Of a stretch of 5,911 bases of DNA, positions 1 through 5,911 are shown piece after piece. Each line of letters opens with the position of its first letter. Position 1 is the stretch's first letter. This DNA is from Clostridia bacterium. Its GTDB lineage: Bacteria; Bacillota; Clostridia; Oscillospirales; CAG-272. The notes beneath the pieces were generated by a model. That model was not told where the DNA came from, searched no databases, and worked only from the letters and a program-made list of their open reading frames with translations. The stretch spans positions 1 to 5,911 of the forward strand of contig JAFTMU010000014.1 of the NCBI GenBank assembly GCA_017452215.1. The letters are read 5' to 3'. The translations under genes were made by a program, and so were the position numbers.

Positions 1-1073
1 GCGGCATCAGCCTCTGCGCCGTCAGCAGTCTTTACGAGGAATGCGAAATTCTCGCCCTCAAAATAGATCTCATACTCGGAGACCCACGCAACAGTCTCAT
101 CCTCGCCGACGATACCGATCAATGTGTTCTCGCCTGCAATGATGTTGAACCAGCCCTCGTAGGTAGCGATGAAGGTCACCTCGGTGCCCTCACCGTTGGT
201 TGCAACGGTGTTTTCACCCTCTTCTACCAGAATGCCTGCGTAGGAAACGGTGATCACGTCAGCCACGTCATCGATTGCTTCATAGTCGTGGCACTTGACA
301 AGAACGAGGATCTTTTCGCCCGCCTCTGCGTTCTTGACGAGGTAGCTGCCGGAGTAGTCGGAGGTCAGGAAGCCGTAATCAGTGCTCCAATAATAGAAGT
401 AATTGTTTCCGCTTTCTGCAACAAAGGAGTAGCTACCTGCTACGGGTGCGGTATAGGTAAATGCGGTGTAGCCCTCCAAGGAAATGACCACGTCGTTAGC
501 GCCATCATTCAGAGCGGGACCGTCAACGAATGCAATGCTCCAATCGAAGTCGAAGAGCACGTTCATGCTGTCCTCATACTTCACGGAGATACGGATCTCC
601 TGGTTTTCCTCGGTTGCCATAAAGATGCAAGAGGAAGTAATCTCTTCGTTGATGTTAATTCCCTCTGCCGTAGTACTGAAAGTATAAAGACCGGGAGTGG
701 GAACGGTGAACACGATCTCCTGAGAAACGTTGGTAGCAAGAAGGTATCCCTCGCCCTCAAGAGCATTCAGGGTCACGTCCTCGTTCTTTGCGATAATGTA
801 GGTCAAGGAAACGTCGGTCGCCTCGTCATATTTCGTGTAGGTCATGAATTTGGTTACCAGAGTTACCTCACCTGCTTCCTCTACGGTGAAAGCATAGCCC
901 ATGGTGCTACAATCATCTGCTGCAAGACCGAGAGTTGCGCCGCCGTCACCGCCCAGGAAGTAAGCGATGTAATCGCCTGCCTCCAGGTTGACAGTGATAT
1001 CAGCACCGGGATAGAACGTCCAAGCGCTCGAAACGCCCTCAAAGGTGACCAGTCCTGCGTCAACAGGTGCGCC
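1..1073 (-). repeat. Degenerate ~90-residue beta-domain repeats in the left lipoprotein
   Basis: Reading the protein by eye gives units at about residues 183-275, 276-367, 369-462 and 463 to the edge. Units two to four share a hydrophobic/Gly core near their first third: IVFTVPTPGLYTFST, AFTYTAPVAGSYSFVA and VTFIATYEGWFNIIA. Units three and four also share a later 'ILVLVK' / 'AFLVK' strand. Unit one is the most divergent. Identity is low at the protein level and no DNA repeat is seen, so these are old duplications or simply a common Ig-like fold. Boundaries are approximate and the count may grow past the window edge. Confidence 0.45.
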
Positions 1074-1619
1074 AAAGATGACCTGCTCTGCGCTGACGGT
1101 AACAGCAGTATCTGCTGTGGGAGCAGCGACCTTGAAATTCCAAGTAACGGTGCCGTCCTCGTTGTCAACGCTGTCAACTAAGGTTGCATTGTCCGCAGAC
1201 AATCTGTAGATCACACCGTAGGTCACTGCGAAGGTAGCGTCAGCGCCAACTGCTACGTTCTGGGCTGCCTTGTCCACTACGGCTCCGTTGGGAGCAGTAA
1301 CGGTAACAGCGTATGCCATTACGTAAGCACAAGTGTCGCACTTGTTGTCGGCATTCTCATCCTTGTGTGCGCCAAGGTCCTTCTTTTCGTCCTTGTGATC
1401 ACAGGTGGCTGCGTGCCAGTGGTTGGTTGCGTCGGTGGTCCACTCAGCCGCATATACGTGGTCGTGTGTCTCACCACCGGGGGTAGTGGATTCCTCTTCC
1501 ACAGGGGTAGTGGTTTCTTCACCGGAGGTTGTTCCGGTGTCCTCGGGATTATTTAAGCAAGCGGTAAGCGTGAAAATTACCAAAAGCAAGCACAATCCCA
1601 AGCAGAAAAGCTTTTTCAT
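1..1619 (-). CDS. Repeat-containing surface lipoprotein with His/Cys-rich module (3' end cut by window edge)
   Basis: The reading frame is open from an ATG at 1619 to the window edge: 539 complete residues and no stop. Residues 1-21 form a lipoprotein signal: MKK, a hydrophobic core, then lipobox LTAC with Cys21 as the predicted lipidated residue, so the protein should sit on the outer face of the membrane. Residues 22-51 are a Thr/Glu/Pro/Gly-rich linker. Residues 52-99 hold a His/Cys-rich module (HDH, HWH, CDH, then CDTC). Residues 103-178 resemble the InlB-B-like bacterial repeats of surface proteins (VTVTAPNGAVV ... DTAVTVSAEQ). From about 183 onward there are roughly four degenerate units of about 90 residues, beta-rich and acidic, with a recurring core like FTYTAPVAGSYSF. 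No catalytic motif is visible. An AGGAGG site 8 bases upstream supports the start. It is the last gene of the series seen here, 67 bases after the other lipoprotein gene. The function is not recognised; binding or adhesion is a guess from architecture. The coding call is strong. Confidence 0.9.
   Translation of the reverse strand, partial: MKKLFCLGLCLLLVIFTLTACLNNPEDTGTTSGEETTTPVEEESTTPGGETHDHVYAAEWTTDATNHWHAATCDHKDEKKDLGAHKDENADNKCDTCAYVMAYAVTVTAPNGAVVDKAAQNVAVGADATFAVTYGVIYRLSADNATLVDSVDNEDGTVTWNFKVAAPTADTAVTVSAEQVIFGAPVDAGLVTFEGVSSAWTFYPGADITVNLEAGDYIAYFLGGDGGATLGLAADDCSTMGYAFTVEEAGEVTLVTKFMTYTKYDEATDVSLTYIIAKNEDVTLNALEGEGYLLATNVSQEIVFTVPTPGLYTFSTTAEGININEEITSSCIFMATEENQEIRISVKYEDSMNVLFDFDWSIAFVDGPALNDGANDVVISLEGYTAFTYTAPVAGSYSFVAESGNNYFYYWSTDYGFLTSDYSGSYLVKNAEAGEKILVLVKCHDYEAIDDVADVITVSYAGILVEEGENTVATNGEGTEVTFIATYEGWFNIIAGENTLIGIVGEDETVAWVSEYEIYFEGENFAFLVKTADGAEADA
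1323..1466 (-). other. His/Cys-rich module inside the left lipoprotein (residues 52-99)
   Basis: This segment contains His52, His54, His67-Trp-His69, Cys73, His75, His85 and a CxxC pair (Cys94, Cys97). The order resembles a module seen in many clostridial extracellular proteins (HxW...NHWxxxC...AHxDxNxDxKCDxCG). Here the final Gly is replaced by Ala (CDTCAY). The Cys/His spacing could bind a metal such as zinc or form a disulfide; which one is inference. It sits directly after the flexible linker and before the beta-rich units. Confidence 0.6.
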
Positions 1620-1627
1620 GACTTTTC

Positions 1628-1633
1628 CCTCCT
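1628..1633 (-). promoter_or_regulatory. Ribosome binding site of the left lipoprotein gene
   Basis: AGGAGG (minus strand) lies 8 bases before the ATG at 1619. It is a consensus Shine-Dalgarno site and fixes the start used for this gene. Confidence 0.85.
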
Positions 1634-1647
1634 AAAAAATAATATTT

Positions 1648-1667
1648 ATTTCAAATTGCTTTGAAAT
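1648..1667 (-). other. Intergenic A/T-rich hairpin with GCAA loop
   Basis: The 67-base gap between the lipoprotein genes holds a perfect inverted repeat: ATTTCAAA, loop GCAA, TTTGAAAT (minus strand). The loop fits the GNRA tetraloop rule. The stem has a single G-C pair, and the following A/T stretch begins with A rather than a clean U-run, so it is a poor intrinsic terminator. It could be a weak attenuator, an mRNA processing or stability element, or a palindromic protein-binding site. It ends 14 bases before the AGGAGG site of the next gene. Only the symmetry is observed; the role is open. Confidence 0.4.
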
Positions 1668-1686
1668 CAGAAAGTAGTGTGCCGAT

Positions 1687-3159
1687 TTACTCGGCGGGGG
1701 TGTAAGAGTAGGTGTCCTCGGCATAGTAGGCGCAGGCAAAAAGCCACTGATCCTCCTCCAAGGCATCTACGTCAACGTCGGGGTTCTCCTCCACCCAGCC
1801 CTCTCCGTCACGGAACAGGGTCTGGCTGACGCTGTATTTTTGCAAAAAGACCTTGATCTCCTCGGTCACGGGAACCACACCGTCACCGTTGCTGACGGCT
1901 TGATATCCCGAGCAGGAGGCGTATTTGGTCAGCTCACCCGAGGAAAGTCCCACCTGCCACGAGGTGTCGTAGCCTGCACTGACCAATGCGCTATACCCCT
2001 CAATAAAGAGCTTATAGCATTCCGTTCCTCGGGAAACGGTCAGCGCCTTGTTTCCCTCATACTCGACCACCGAAAAGGCTTTGTCGATAAAACGGCAGGG
2101 CTGGGTGATGTAGGCGTACAGGATCGCCCCGTAGGTGTTGGTGTCTGCATCATATCGATGGTACAGTCCCGTTTGAGGATTGAGCTTGTAGTTGTCTCCC
2201 TCAAACACGTTGTATTTGCCAAGCTTTGTCTCGGGTCCTACCAGAGTGCCACTCCATTGCAAAAGTCCGTTTCTGTCTGCCGCTCTGACCTTTTCGATCT
2301 CCATGGGAAGCATCATCTTATATTTAGTCCGCTCCATGGAGAAGGAGCCGTTGAGCTGCAATGCAAAATCCACGTACACGGGGTATTCTCCGTCCTTGAC
2401 CGACGCCTTGACGCCGAAGGCATAGACCGAGCCGATCTGCGCCTGGTCGATCTTTACCTCAAAGCGAACGTTTTTGGTATACTCCGCAGAGGCGGCGCCG
2501 TCATCTAAGGTGTAGGCATATACCTTGTAAGCGGTAGAGCCGTTATAGATCTCTAATTGGGGGTTGATCTCATTTTGCGTGATATCCACCCAGGTCTCGA
2601 TGGAATAGGTCCCGCTCTTGGTGGGAGCAAATTGGAAGTAGACCACCTGTCCCTCCTTTTTCAGCTCCGTGCGGTAGACCCCCATCTTGCGGATCTCAAT
2701 AATGTTGGAATACAGGTCGCTTCCCCGTTTTTTGTAGGAGACCAGAGGATAAAGCTCAATGGAAACGTCTCGCTTCTCATTGGTGGACACGTAGGAATTG
2801 GCATCGTAGCTATATCCCTCGGGGATAGCGGAAAGCGTTACCCGATAGTCTCCGTCAAGTCCCGTGATCTGTGCCTTGCCCGTTTCGTCAAAGGGGGCTT
2901 GGTGGAAGCTGTATCCGTCGGTCCACTGTGCATAGATGGGCTCAGTGGGAACGAATACCTCTCCCTCGGCGTAAAGGGTCACGGTAAAGGGCGTTTCCTC
3001 GGGATCGGGGTCGGCATCGCCCTCGGGCAACGTCGTAGAGGTATCCTCCTCGCTTGTACCGTCCTCGGGGGGCTTGATGGCAGGCTTATACTCACCGCAG
3101 CTCACCATGGAAAGCAAGAGAAGGATCGCAAGCAGGGCTTGCAGCCACGTTCTTTTCAT
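1687..3159 (-). CDS. Predicted lipoprotein of unknown function in VWA/Bat-like cluster
   Basis: A 490-residue protein starts at ATG 3159 and ends at TAA 1687-1689. Residues 1-21 are a lipoprotein signal: MKR, a Leu-rich core, and lipobox MVSC with Cys21 as the predicted lipid anchor. Residues 22-57 are an acidic, Pro/Thr-rich linker. Residues 57-138 look like a small beta-sandwich of the transthyretin/Cna-B kind (FTVTLYAEGEVFVPTEPIYA ... GLDGDYRVTLSAIPEGY). Residues 150-270 resemble a pre-peptidase C-terminal-like beta domain (VVYFQFAPTKSGTYSIETW ... NPQLEIYNG). Residues 310-480 are a third part rich in Tyr, Trp and Cys, with segments such as GAILYAYITQPCRFID, CYKLFIEGYSALV and QWLFACAYYAED; I do not recognise a named family or active site there. 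The start overlaps the stop of the VWA gene by four bases (ATGA), and AGGAGG lies 9 bases upstream, so co-translation with that gene is likely. It should act outside the membrane, the same side as the VWA domains. Function unknown. Confidence 0.93.
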   Translation of the reverse strand: MKRTWLQALLAILLLLSMVSCGEYKPAIKPPEDGTSEEDTSTTLPEGDADPDPEETPFTVTLYAEGEVFVPTEPIYAQWTDGYSFHQAPFDETGKAQITGLDGDYRVTLSAIPEGYSYDANSYVSTNEKRDVSIELYPLVSYKKRGSDLYSNIIEIRKMGVYRTELKKEGQVVYFQFAPTKSGTYSIETWVDITQNEINPQLEIYNGSTAYKVYAYTLDDGAASAEYTKNVRFEVKIDQAQIGSVYAFGVKASVKDGEYPVYVDFALQLNGSFSMERTKYKMMLPMEIEKVRAADRNGLLQWSGTLVGPETKLGKYNVFEGDNYKLNPQTGLYHRYDADTNTYGAILYAYITQPCRFIDKAFSVVEYEGNKALTVSRGTECYKLFIEGYSALVSAGYDTSWQVGLSSGELTKYASCSGYQAVSNGDGVVPVTEEIKVFLQKYSVSQTLFRDGEGWVEENPDVDVDALEEDQWLFACAYYAEDTYSYTPAE

Positions 3160-5786
3160 TTTACAGCCCCTCCTTTGCTTCTTCCCTTACCGAACAAGCT
3201 CTTGATATCGCTCCATTTGAGCTTGCGGATGATAATATCGGCAACGTACAAAACGATCGCCGCAATCAGGAGCGGTACAGTGTAGTCAACGGTGTAGGTC
3301 GCAATCTCCTTTTCGTCATTGGTAATGGTAAGTCTGCCGTTCTCGCTCACCGTTCCCCGGTTGCGCACCACCGTATAGAGCGCAGACGCCTCAAACACGG
3401 TAAAGCTGTCATACTCGGGAAGGTAGGAAACGTGGAAATACGAATCACTGACGAAGGAATACTGATTGTAAGAATAACTGATGCTTACGGTGTACTTCCC
3501 TGCCTCGGCGGCAGAAAAAGCGTAGCAATATTTAGTGGAATCAAATACCAGCTGCTGGGTGTGAGCGCTGCCATCGGGATGGGTGACCGTCACCGATGCC
3601 GAGGCATAAGGGTTGAGCGTGGCGGGGATCAATTCCAGCGTGGCATACACGCCGTCCTTTTCCACGTTCAGCGTATACGGGTGATGGATCTGCTCCACGG
3701 GGGTATTGACCGAAAGAAGATTTTTCAAGAACGTCTCTCCGTCATTCCCCTGCCAGGAATCGGTCCAATCGGTAATGGAGGAGGTAAAGGAAGCGACCCT
3801 TCCGTTGCCGTAGCCCCAATATGCGTACAGGGGCACCTCCACCACAGCGCCGCCCGTCTTGACGAAATCAACGCCAAGCACCTGCGTGGTGCCGGTTTTT
3901 GCTTTGGAATAAATGTAACCAAGGATATCGGGAAGCGTGGAAACTCCGTCCAATGCTTCATCCGAAGGACGCAGGATCTCCACTTCGGTCTTTTCCTCGA
4001 TCACCGTTTCGGTAACGTCATCGGCAATCTCCGTAAAGACCAGATCCATCAGGGAGGATTCATTTCTCAAATGATAATAAACGCCGCCGCCTGCCGCCGC
4101 AATATCCTTGAGCATTTGGGTAGCATCCCCCGAGTTGGTAAAGGTATCGATCACCGATACGGCGATCTGCCTTGCAGTCATGGCTTGCGCCACCTGCACG
4201 GGGTCATCGTTTTCCAGCGCATAGGATTTGCCGTCACTGATCAGCATCACCTGCTTATCACCAAAAGGCAGATCCTTCATCATGTCGTAAGCAGCCTTGA
4301 GGCCCGCACCGAGACAGGTGCCTTGGGTGGGAGGAATGTCATTGATCAGCTTGGCAACCGCTTCCCGATTAACGGCAAGCGTGGGCTCCTGGATCAGACT
4401 GACCGAGCCCGAAAAAGCAAACACGGTCACGTAATCGTCGTCCTTGAGCAGATTGAGCAATTGGATCGCCGCCTGCTTTGCCACGATCAGACGGTAGGCG
4501 TTATCCATACTGCGGGAGGTATCGATCACGATCCCGTAAAGCTTGGGATCCTGATCCTTATTTCCGAATTTTACGGGAAGCATATCCTCCAATTGCTTCA
4601 AAACGTCGTCGGTCTTGTTCTGGATCTTGGTGTCCCCCAGGGTCATAAGACTCTTGCCGTACACCGATACCACCTTGTCCAAGCCGTCGATAAAGGCGCT
4701 GACGTTGTTGAGCTCTCGCACGTCCACGTTGGAAAGCAGGATCTCATCGTATTTACAAAGCTCCTCAACGCTGCACGGAACGTCGGGATCGTTAATATAA
4801 GAGGTGATCACGGCGCTCTCTCCGTACAACCGCTCTGCCGCCGCAAGATCCGCCTTGTTGGAAGTGATCAGAAGAACATTCAATTCTCCTGCGACGCTTT
4901 GGGTAAAGAAATACGTATTGTTTTCCTCGCACGCATCCCCTTCTATGGAAAGAACCACCCGATAGTCCCCAACCCCTGCCTCGCTTGTAGGCAGATCGAA
5001 GTTGACTACGTTATAGCCCTTGGTAAGGGTCACCGCCCGCTCCTCCTCTTTTTGAGCGTTGCGGTACAGGGTGACAATCGCCTGTGCCTCTTGGTTGGAC
5101 TGCAAAAGCACGTTGGCGGTGCTTTCATGGTTCAAATACGCAGAGGGGGTAAAATCCACTCCCGAGATCTGCGCCTCCGAGACGTCGGCACCCAGATTGT
5201 TGTTCAAATAAATGGCATCGATGGAAATATTCTTGGTGTGAAGAGACTCAATAGAGGTGATCAATTCAGCGGTGGTCTTTCCGTCGGTCTGTTTTCCGTC
5301 GGTGATCAGCACGATCCGCTTGATCACGTCGCTTTGGAAAAGCGTTGCGGTGTAATCCAGTGCTCCCACAATGTCGGTGGCGCTGGGATCCACCTCTGCC
5401 TCCTTGACACTGACGATCTCGCCCCCCATGTCGGTGAGCAGCGTATAGTCCTTGCCAAAGCAGACCACGCCCACCTTGGAATTGACGGGCAACGAGCCCA
5501 TGAGCCCTTGAATATATTCATCTATCAGCTCCAGATTCAGCGCCGAGGAATGAGAAACGTCGGCAACGATGTAGACGTCCGTCTCGGTCATGACGGTGGT
5601 GACGACCGTCCCTGCCAAGGCAAGGATCACGCACACCACGATCAAAAGATGCAGGATCAGAGACACTGTAGAGCTCTTGCTCCTGTTTTCCTTGCGGAAG
5701 GTGAATAAAAACGGAAGCAGCACCAAAAGCAAGGCAGGAATGGCAAGCAATAAAAGATACGGATTATCGAAGCTGATATTTTTCAT
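3156..5786 (-). CDS. Membrane-anchored protein with two VWA domains (BatA-like / YfbK-like family)
   Basis: Numbering from ATG 5786, the protein has 876 residues. Residues 9-30 and 41-62 are membrane helices separated by a basic loop (RKENRSK), the N-terminal layout of BatA-type proteins. Residues 69-195 are a first VWA domain with metal-site motif DVSHS (76-80), Thr137 and ITDG (161-164). Residues 200-300 are Ig-like. Residues 302-387 resemble the glutamine-amidotransferase-like fold of this family (NVLLITSNKA ... YDEILLSNVD) without the catalytic Cys motif. Residues 416-591 are a second VWA domain with DTSRS (422-426), Thr490 and ISDG (516-519). Residues 653-682 carry a segment typical of this family (YAYWGYGNGRVASFTSSITDW). 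Further beta domains follow, then a helix at 836-852 and a basic tail (IIRKLKW). The positive-inside rule puts both VWA domains outside. VWA domains bind protein partners through a divalent metal. A TTG at 5810 is an alternative start; ATG 5786 is preferred because the sequence from there matches the usual N-terminus and GGATGG lies 9 bases upstream. It overlaps the upstream gene by 23 bases. Exact role and partners are unknown. Confidence 0.93.
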   Translation of the reverse strand: MKNISFDNPYLLLLAIPALLLVLLPFLFTFRKENRSKSSTVSLILHLLIVVCVILALAGTVVTTVMTETDVYIVADVSHSSALNLELIDEYIQGLMGSLPVNSKVGVVCFGKDYTLLTDMGGEIVSVKEAEVDPSATDIVGALDYTATLFQSDVIKRIVLITDGKQTDGKTTAELITSIESLHTKNISIDAIYLNNNLGADVSEAQISGVDFTPSAYLNHESTANVLLQSNQEAQAIVTLYRNAQKEEERAVTLTKGYNVVNFDLPTSEAGVGDYRVVLSIEGDACEENNTYFFTQSVAGELNVLLITSNKADLAAAERLYGESAVITSYINDPDVPCSVEELCKYDEILLSNVDVRELNNVSAFIDGLDKVVSVYGKSLMTLGDTKIQNKTDDVLKQLEDMLPVKFGNKDQDPKLYGIVIDTSRSMDNAYRLIVAKQAAIQLLNLLKDDDYVTVFAFSGSVSLIQEPTLAVNREAVAKLINDIPPTQGTCLGAGLKAAYDMMKDLPFGDKQVMLISDGKSYALENDDPVQVAQAMTARQIAVSVIDTFTNSGDATQMLKDIAAAGGGVYYHLRNESSLMDLVFTEIADDVTETVIEEKTEVEILRPSDEALDGVSTLPDILGYIYSKAKTGTTQVLGVDFVKTGGAVVEVPLYAYWGYGNGRVASFTSSITDWTDSWQGNDGETFLKNLLSVNTPVEQIHHPYTLNVEKDGVYATLELIPATLNPYASASVTVTHPDGSAHTQQLVFDSTKYCYAFSAAEAGKYTVSISYSYNQYSFVSDSYFHVSYLPEYDSFTVFEASALYTVVRNRGTVSENGRLTITNDEKEIATYTVDYTVPLLIAAIVLYVADIIIRKLKWSDIKSLFGKGRSKGGAVK
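3169..3174 (-). promoter_or_regulatory. Ribosome binding site of the middle lipoprotein gene
   Basis: AGGAGG (minus strand) lies 9 bases before the ATG at 3159, inside the last codons of the upstream VWA gene. Together with the ATGA stop/start overlap it supports translational coupling. Confidence 0.85.
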
Positions 5787-5911
5787 AACAATACACCATC
5801 CAATCCGCAATGAAAAGAATTGCCATACAAATAAAGAAGATCAACAGCTCGTCGTAAATACCGTCAAAGCCTTGGGAGCTTCCCTCTCCCTGCAACACGA
5901 AGTCAGTCCCC
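5764..5911 (-). CDS. C-terminus of an upstream membrane protein, probably BatA/VWA type (5' end outside window)
   Basis: An open frame enters from the right edge and ends at TAA 5764-5766, giving the last 48 residues. They read as a short polar stretch (GTDFVLQGEGSSQGFDG), then IYDELL, a membrane helix at about residues 22-41 (LIFFICMAILFIADWMV) and a short tail ending YEKYQLR. From memory, an ending of the form 'ADWMVYCYExYQLR' is typical of BatA-like proteins with a VWA domain that sit just before the double-VWA gene in clostridial clusters; the VWA domain itself would lie outside the window, so this is a recollection to verify. Its stop lies inside the next gene (23-base overlap), which shows the two belong to one transcript. 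The frame is certain to remain open to the edge; the family is likely but not proven by the piece seen. Confidence 0.75.
   Translation of the reverse strand, partial: GTDFVLQGEGSSQGFDGIYDELLIFFICMAILFIADWMVYCYEKYQLR
5796..5801 (-). promoter_or_regulatory. Weak ribosome binding site for the VWA gene
   Basis: GGATGG (minus strand) lies 9 bases before ATG 5786, inside the end of the upstream gene. It departs from AGGAGG but its spacing is right and it favours the ATG over the TTG 24 bases further upstream. Reinitiation by ribosomes leaving the upstream gene is a likely supplement. Confidence 0.5.

Noticed and set aside
288..1181. A 297-codon plus-strand open frame
   Set aside because: It is the in-register antisense of the left lipoprotein, whose minus-strand frame is open for 539 codons with a signal peptide and a ribosome binding site.
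1639..1666. A possible promoter before the left lipoprotein gene (TTTCAA, 16 bases, TATTAT)
   Set aside because: The -35 match is poor (three of six), and a transcript starting the usual distance after TATTAT would begin inside the AGGAGG site and remove it.
1634..1667. The intergenic hairpin as an intrinsic terminator
   Set aside because: The stem has one G-C pair and the next bases are AAATATTATTTTTT rather than an immediate U-run, so efficient termination is unlikely.
1840..3285. Plus-strand open frames at 1840-2508 and 2557-3285
   Set aside because: Both are in-register antisense of the 490-residue lipoprotein, and the second runs on into the end of the VWA gene. Neither has a domain or a coherent gene context.
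4626..4883. A working glutamine amidotransferase domain within the VWA protein
   Set aside because: The segment has the expected beta/alpha pattern but no GxCxG-type nucleophile, so it is taken as a non-catalytic structural domain.
3432..5708. A 758-codon plus-strand open frame opposite the VWA gene
   Set aside because: It lies in exact codon register with the VWA gene, so it follows from that gene's codon choice. Its translation is His/Gly/Arg-rich with no recognisable domain, while the minus-strand product has clear VWA motifs and membrane helices.

Overview
The window holds four protein-coding genes, all on the minus strand and packed head to tail, so transcription runs from high to low coordinates. 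The order is: the end of an upstream membrane protein (right edge), a large membrane protein with two von Willebrand factor A (VWA) domains, a predicted lipoprotein of unknown function, and a second predicted lipoprotein cut by the left edge. No RNA gene, mobile element, CRISPR array or strong terminator is visible. The only gap is 67 bases, between the two lipoprotein genes.

The organism looks like a Clostridia-type Firmicute (Bacillota), perhaps an uncultured gut member of the Oscillospirales or a related group. The grounds are AGGAGG ribosome binding sites at 8-9 base spacing, Gram-positive-style lipoprotein signals followed by Thr/Glu/Pro/Asp-rich linkers, a His/Cys-rich 'HW...C...CDTC' surface module common in clostridial secreted proteins, and a Bat-like VWA gene cluster. 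This is inference; no phylogenetic marker is present.

Region by region. 5764-5911: the last 48 residues of a protein with a C-terminal membrane helix, probably a BatA/VWA-type protein. 3156-5786: an 876-residue protein with two N-terminal helices, a large predicted outer-face domain holding two VWA domains with intact metal-site motifs around a degenerate glutamine-amidotransferase-like segment, and a C-terminal helix. It overlaps its upstream neighbour by 23 bases. 1687-3159: a 490-residue lipoprotein whose start overlaps the VWA gene's stop in an ATGA junction. 1620-1686: a short gap with an A/T-rich hairpin and a strong ribosome binding site. 1-1619: a lipoprotein of at least 539 residues with a His/Cys module and repeated beta-rich units.

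How they may work together: VWA/Bat clusters usually pair with a MoxR-type AAA+ ATPase and a DUF58 protein, which would lie upstream outside the window. Charge distribution places both VWA domains outside the membrane, where the two lipoproteins would also be anchored. The cluster therefore reads as a cell-surface assembly or maturation apparatus with two dedicated lipoproteins as partners or clients. That role is a hypothesis from gene order and topology.
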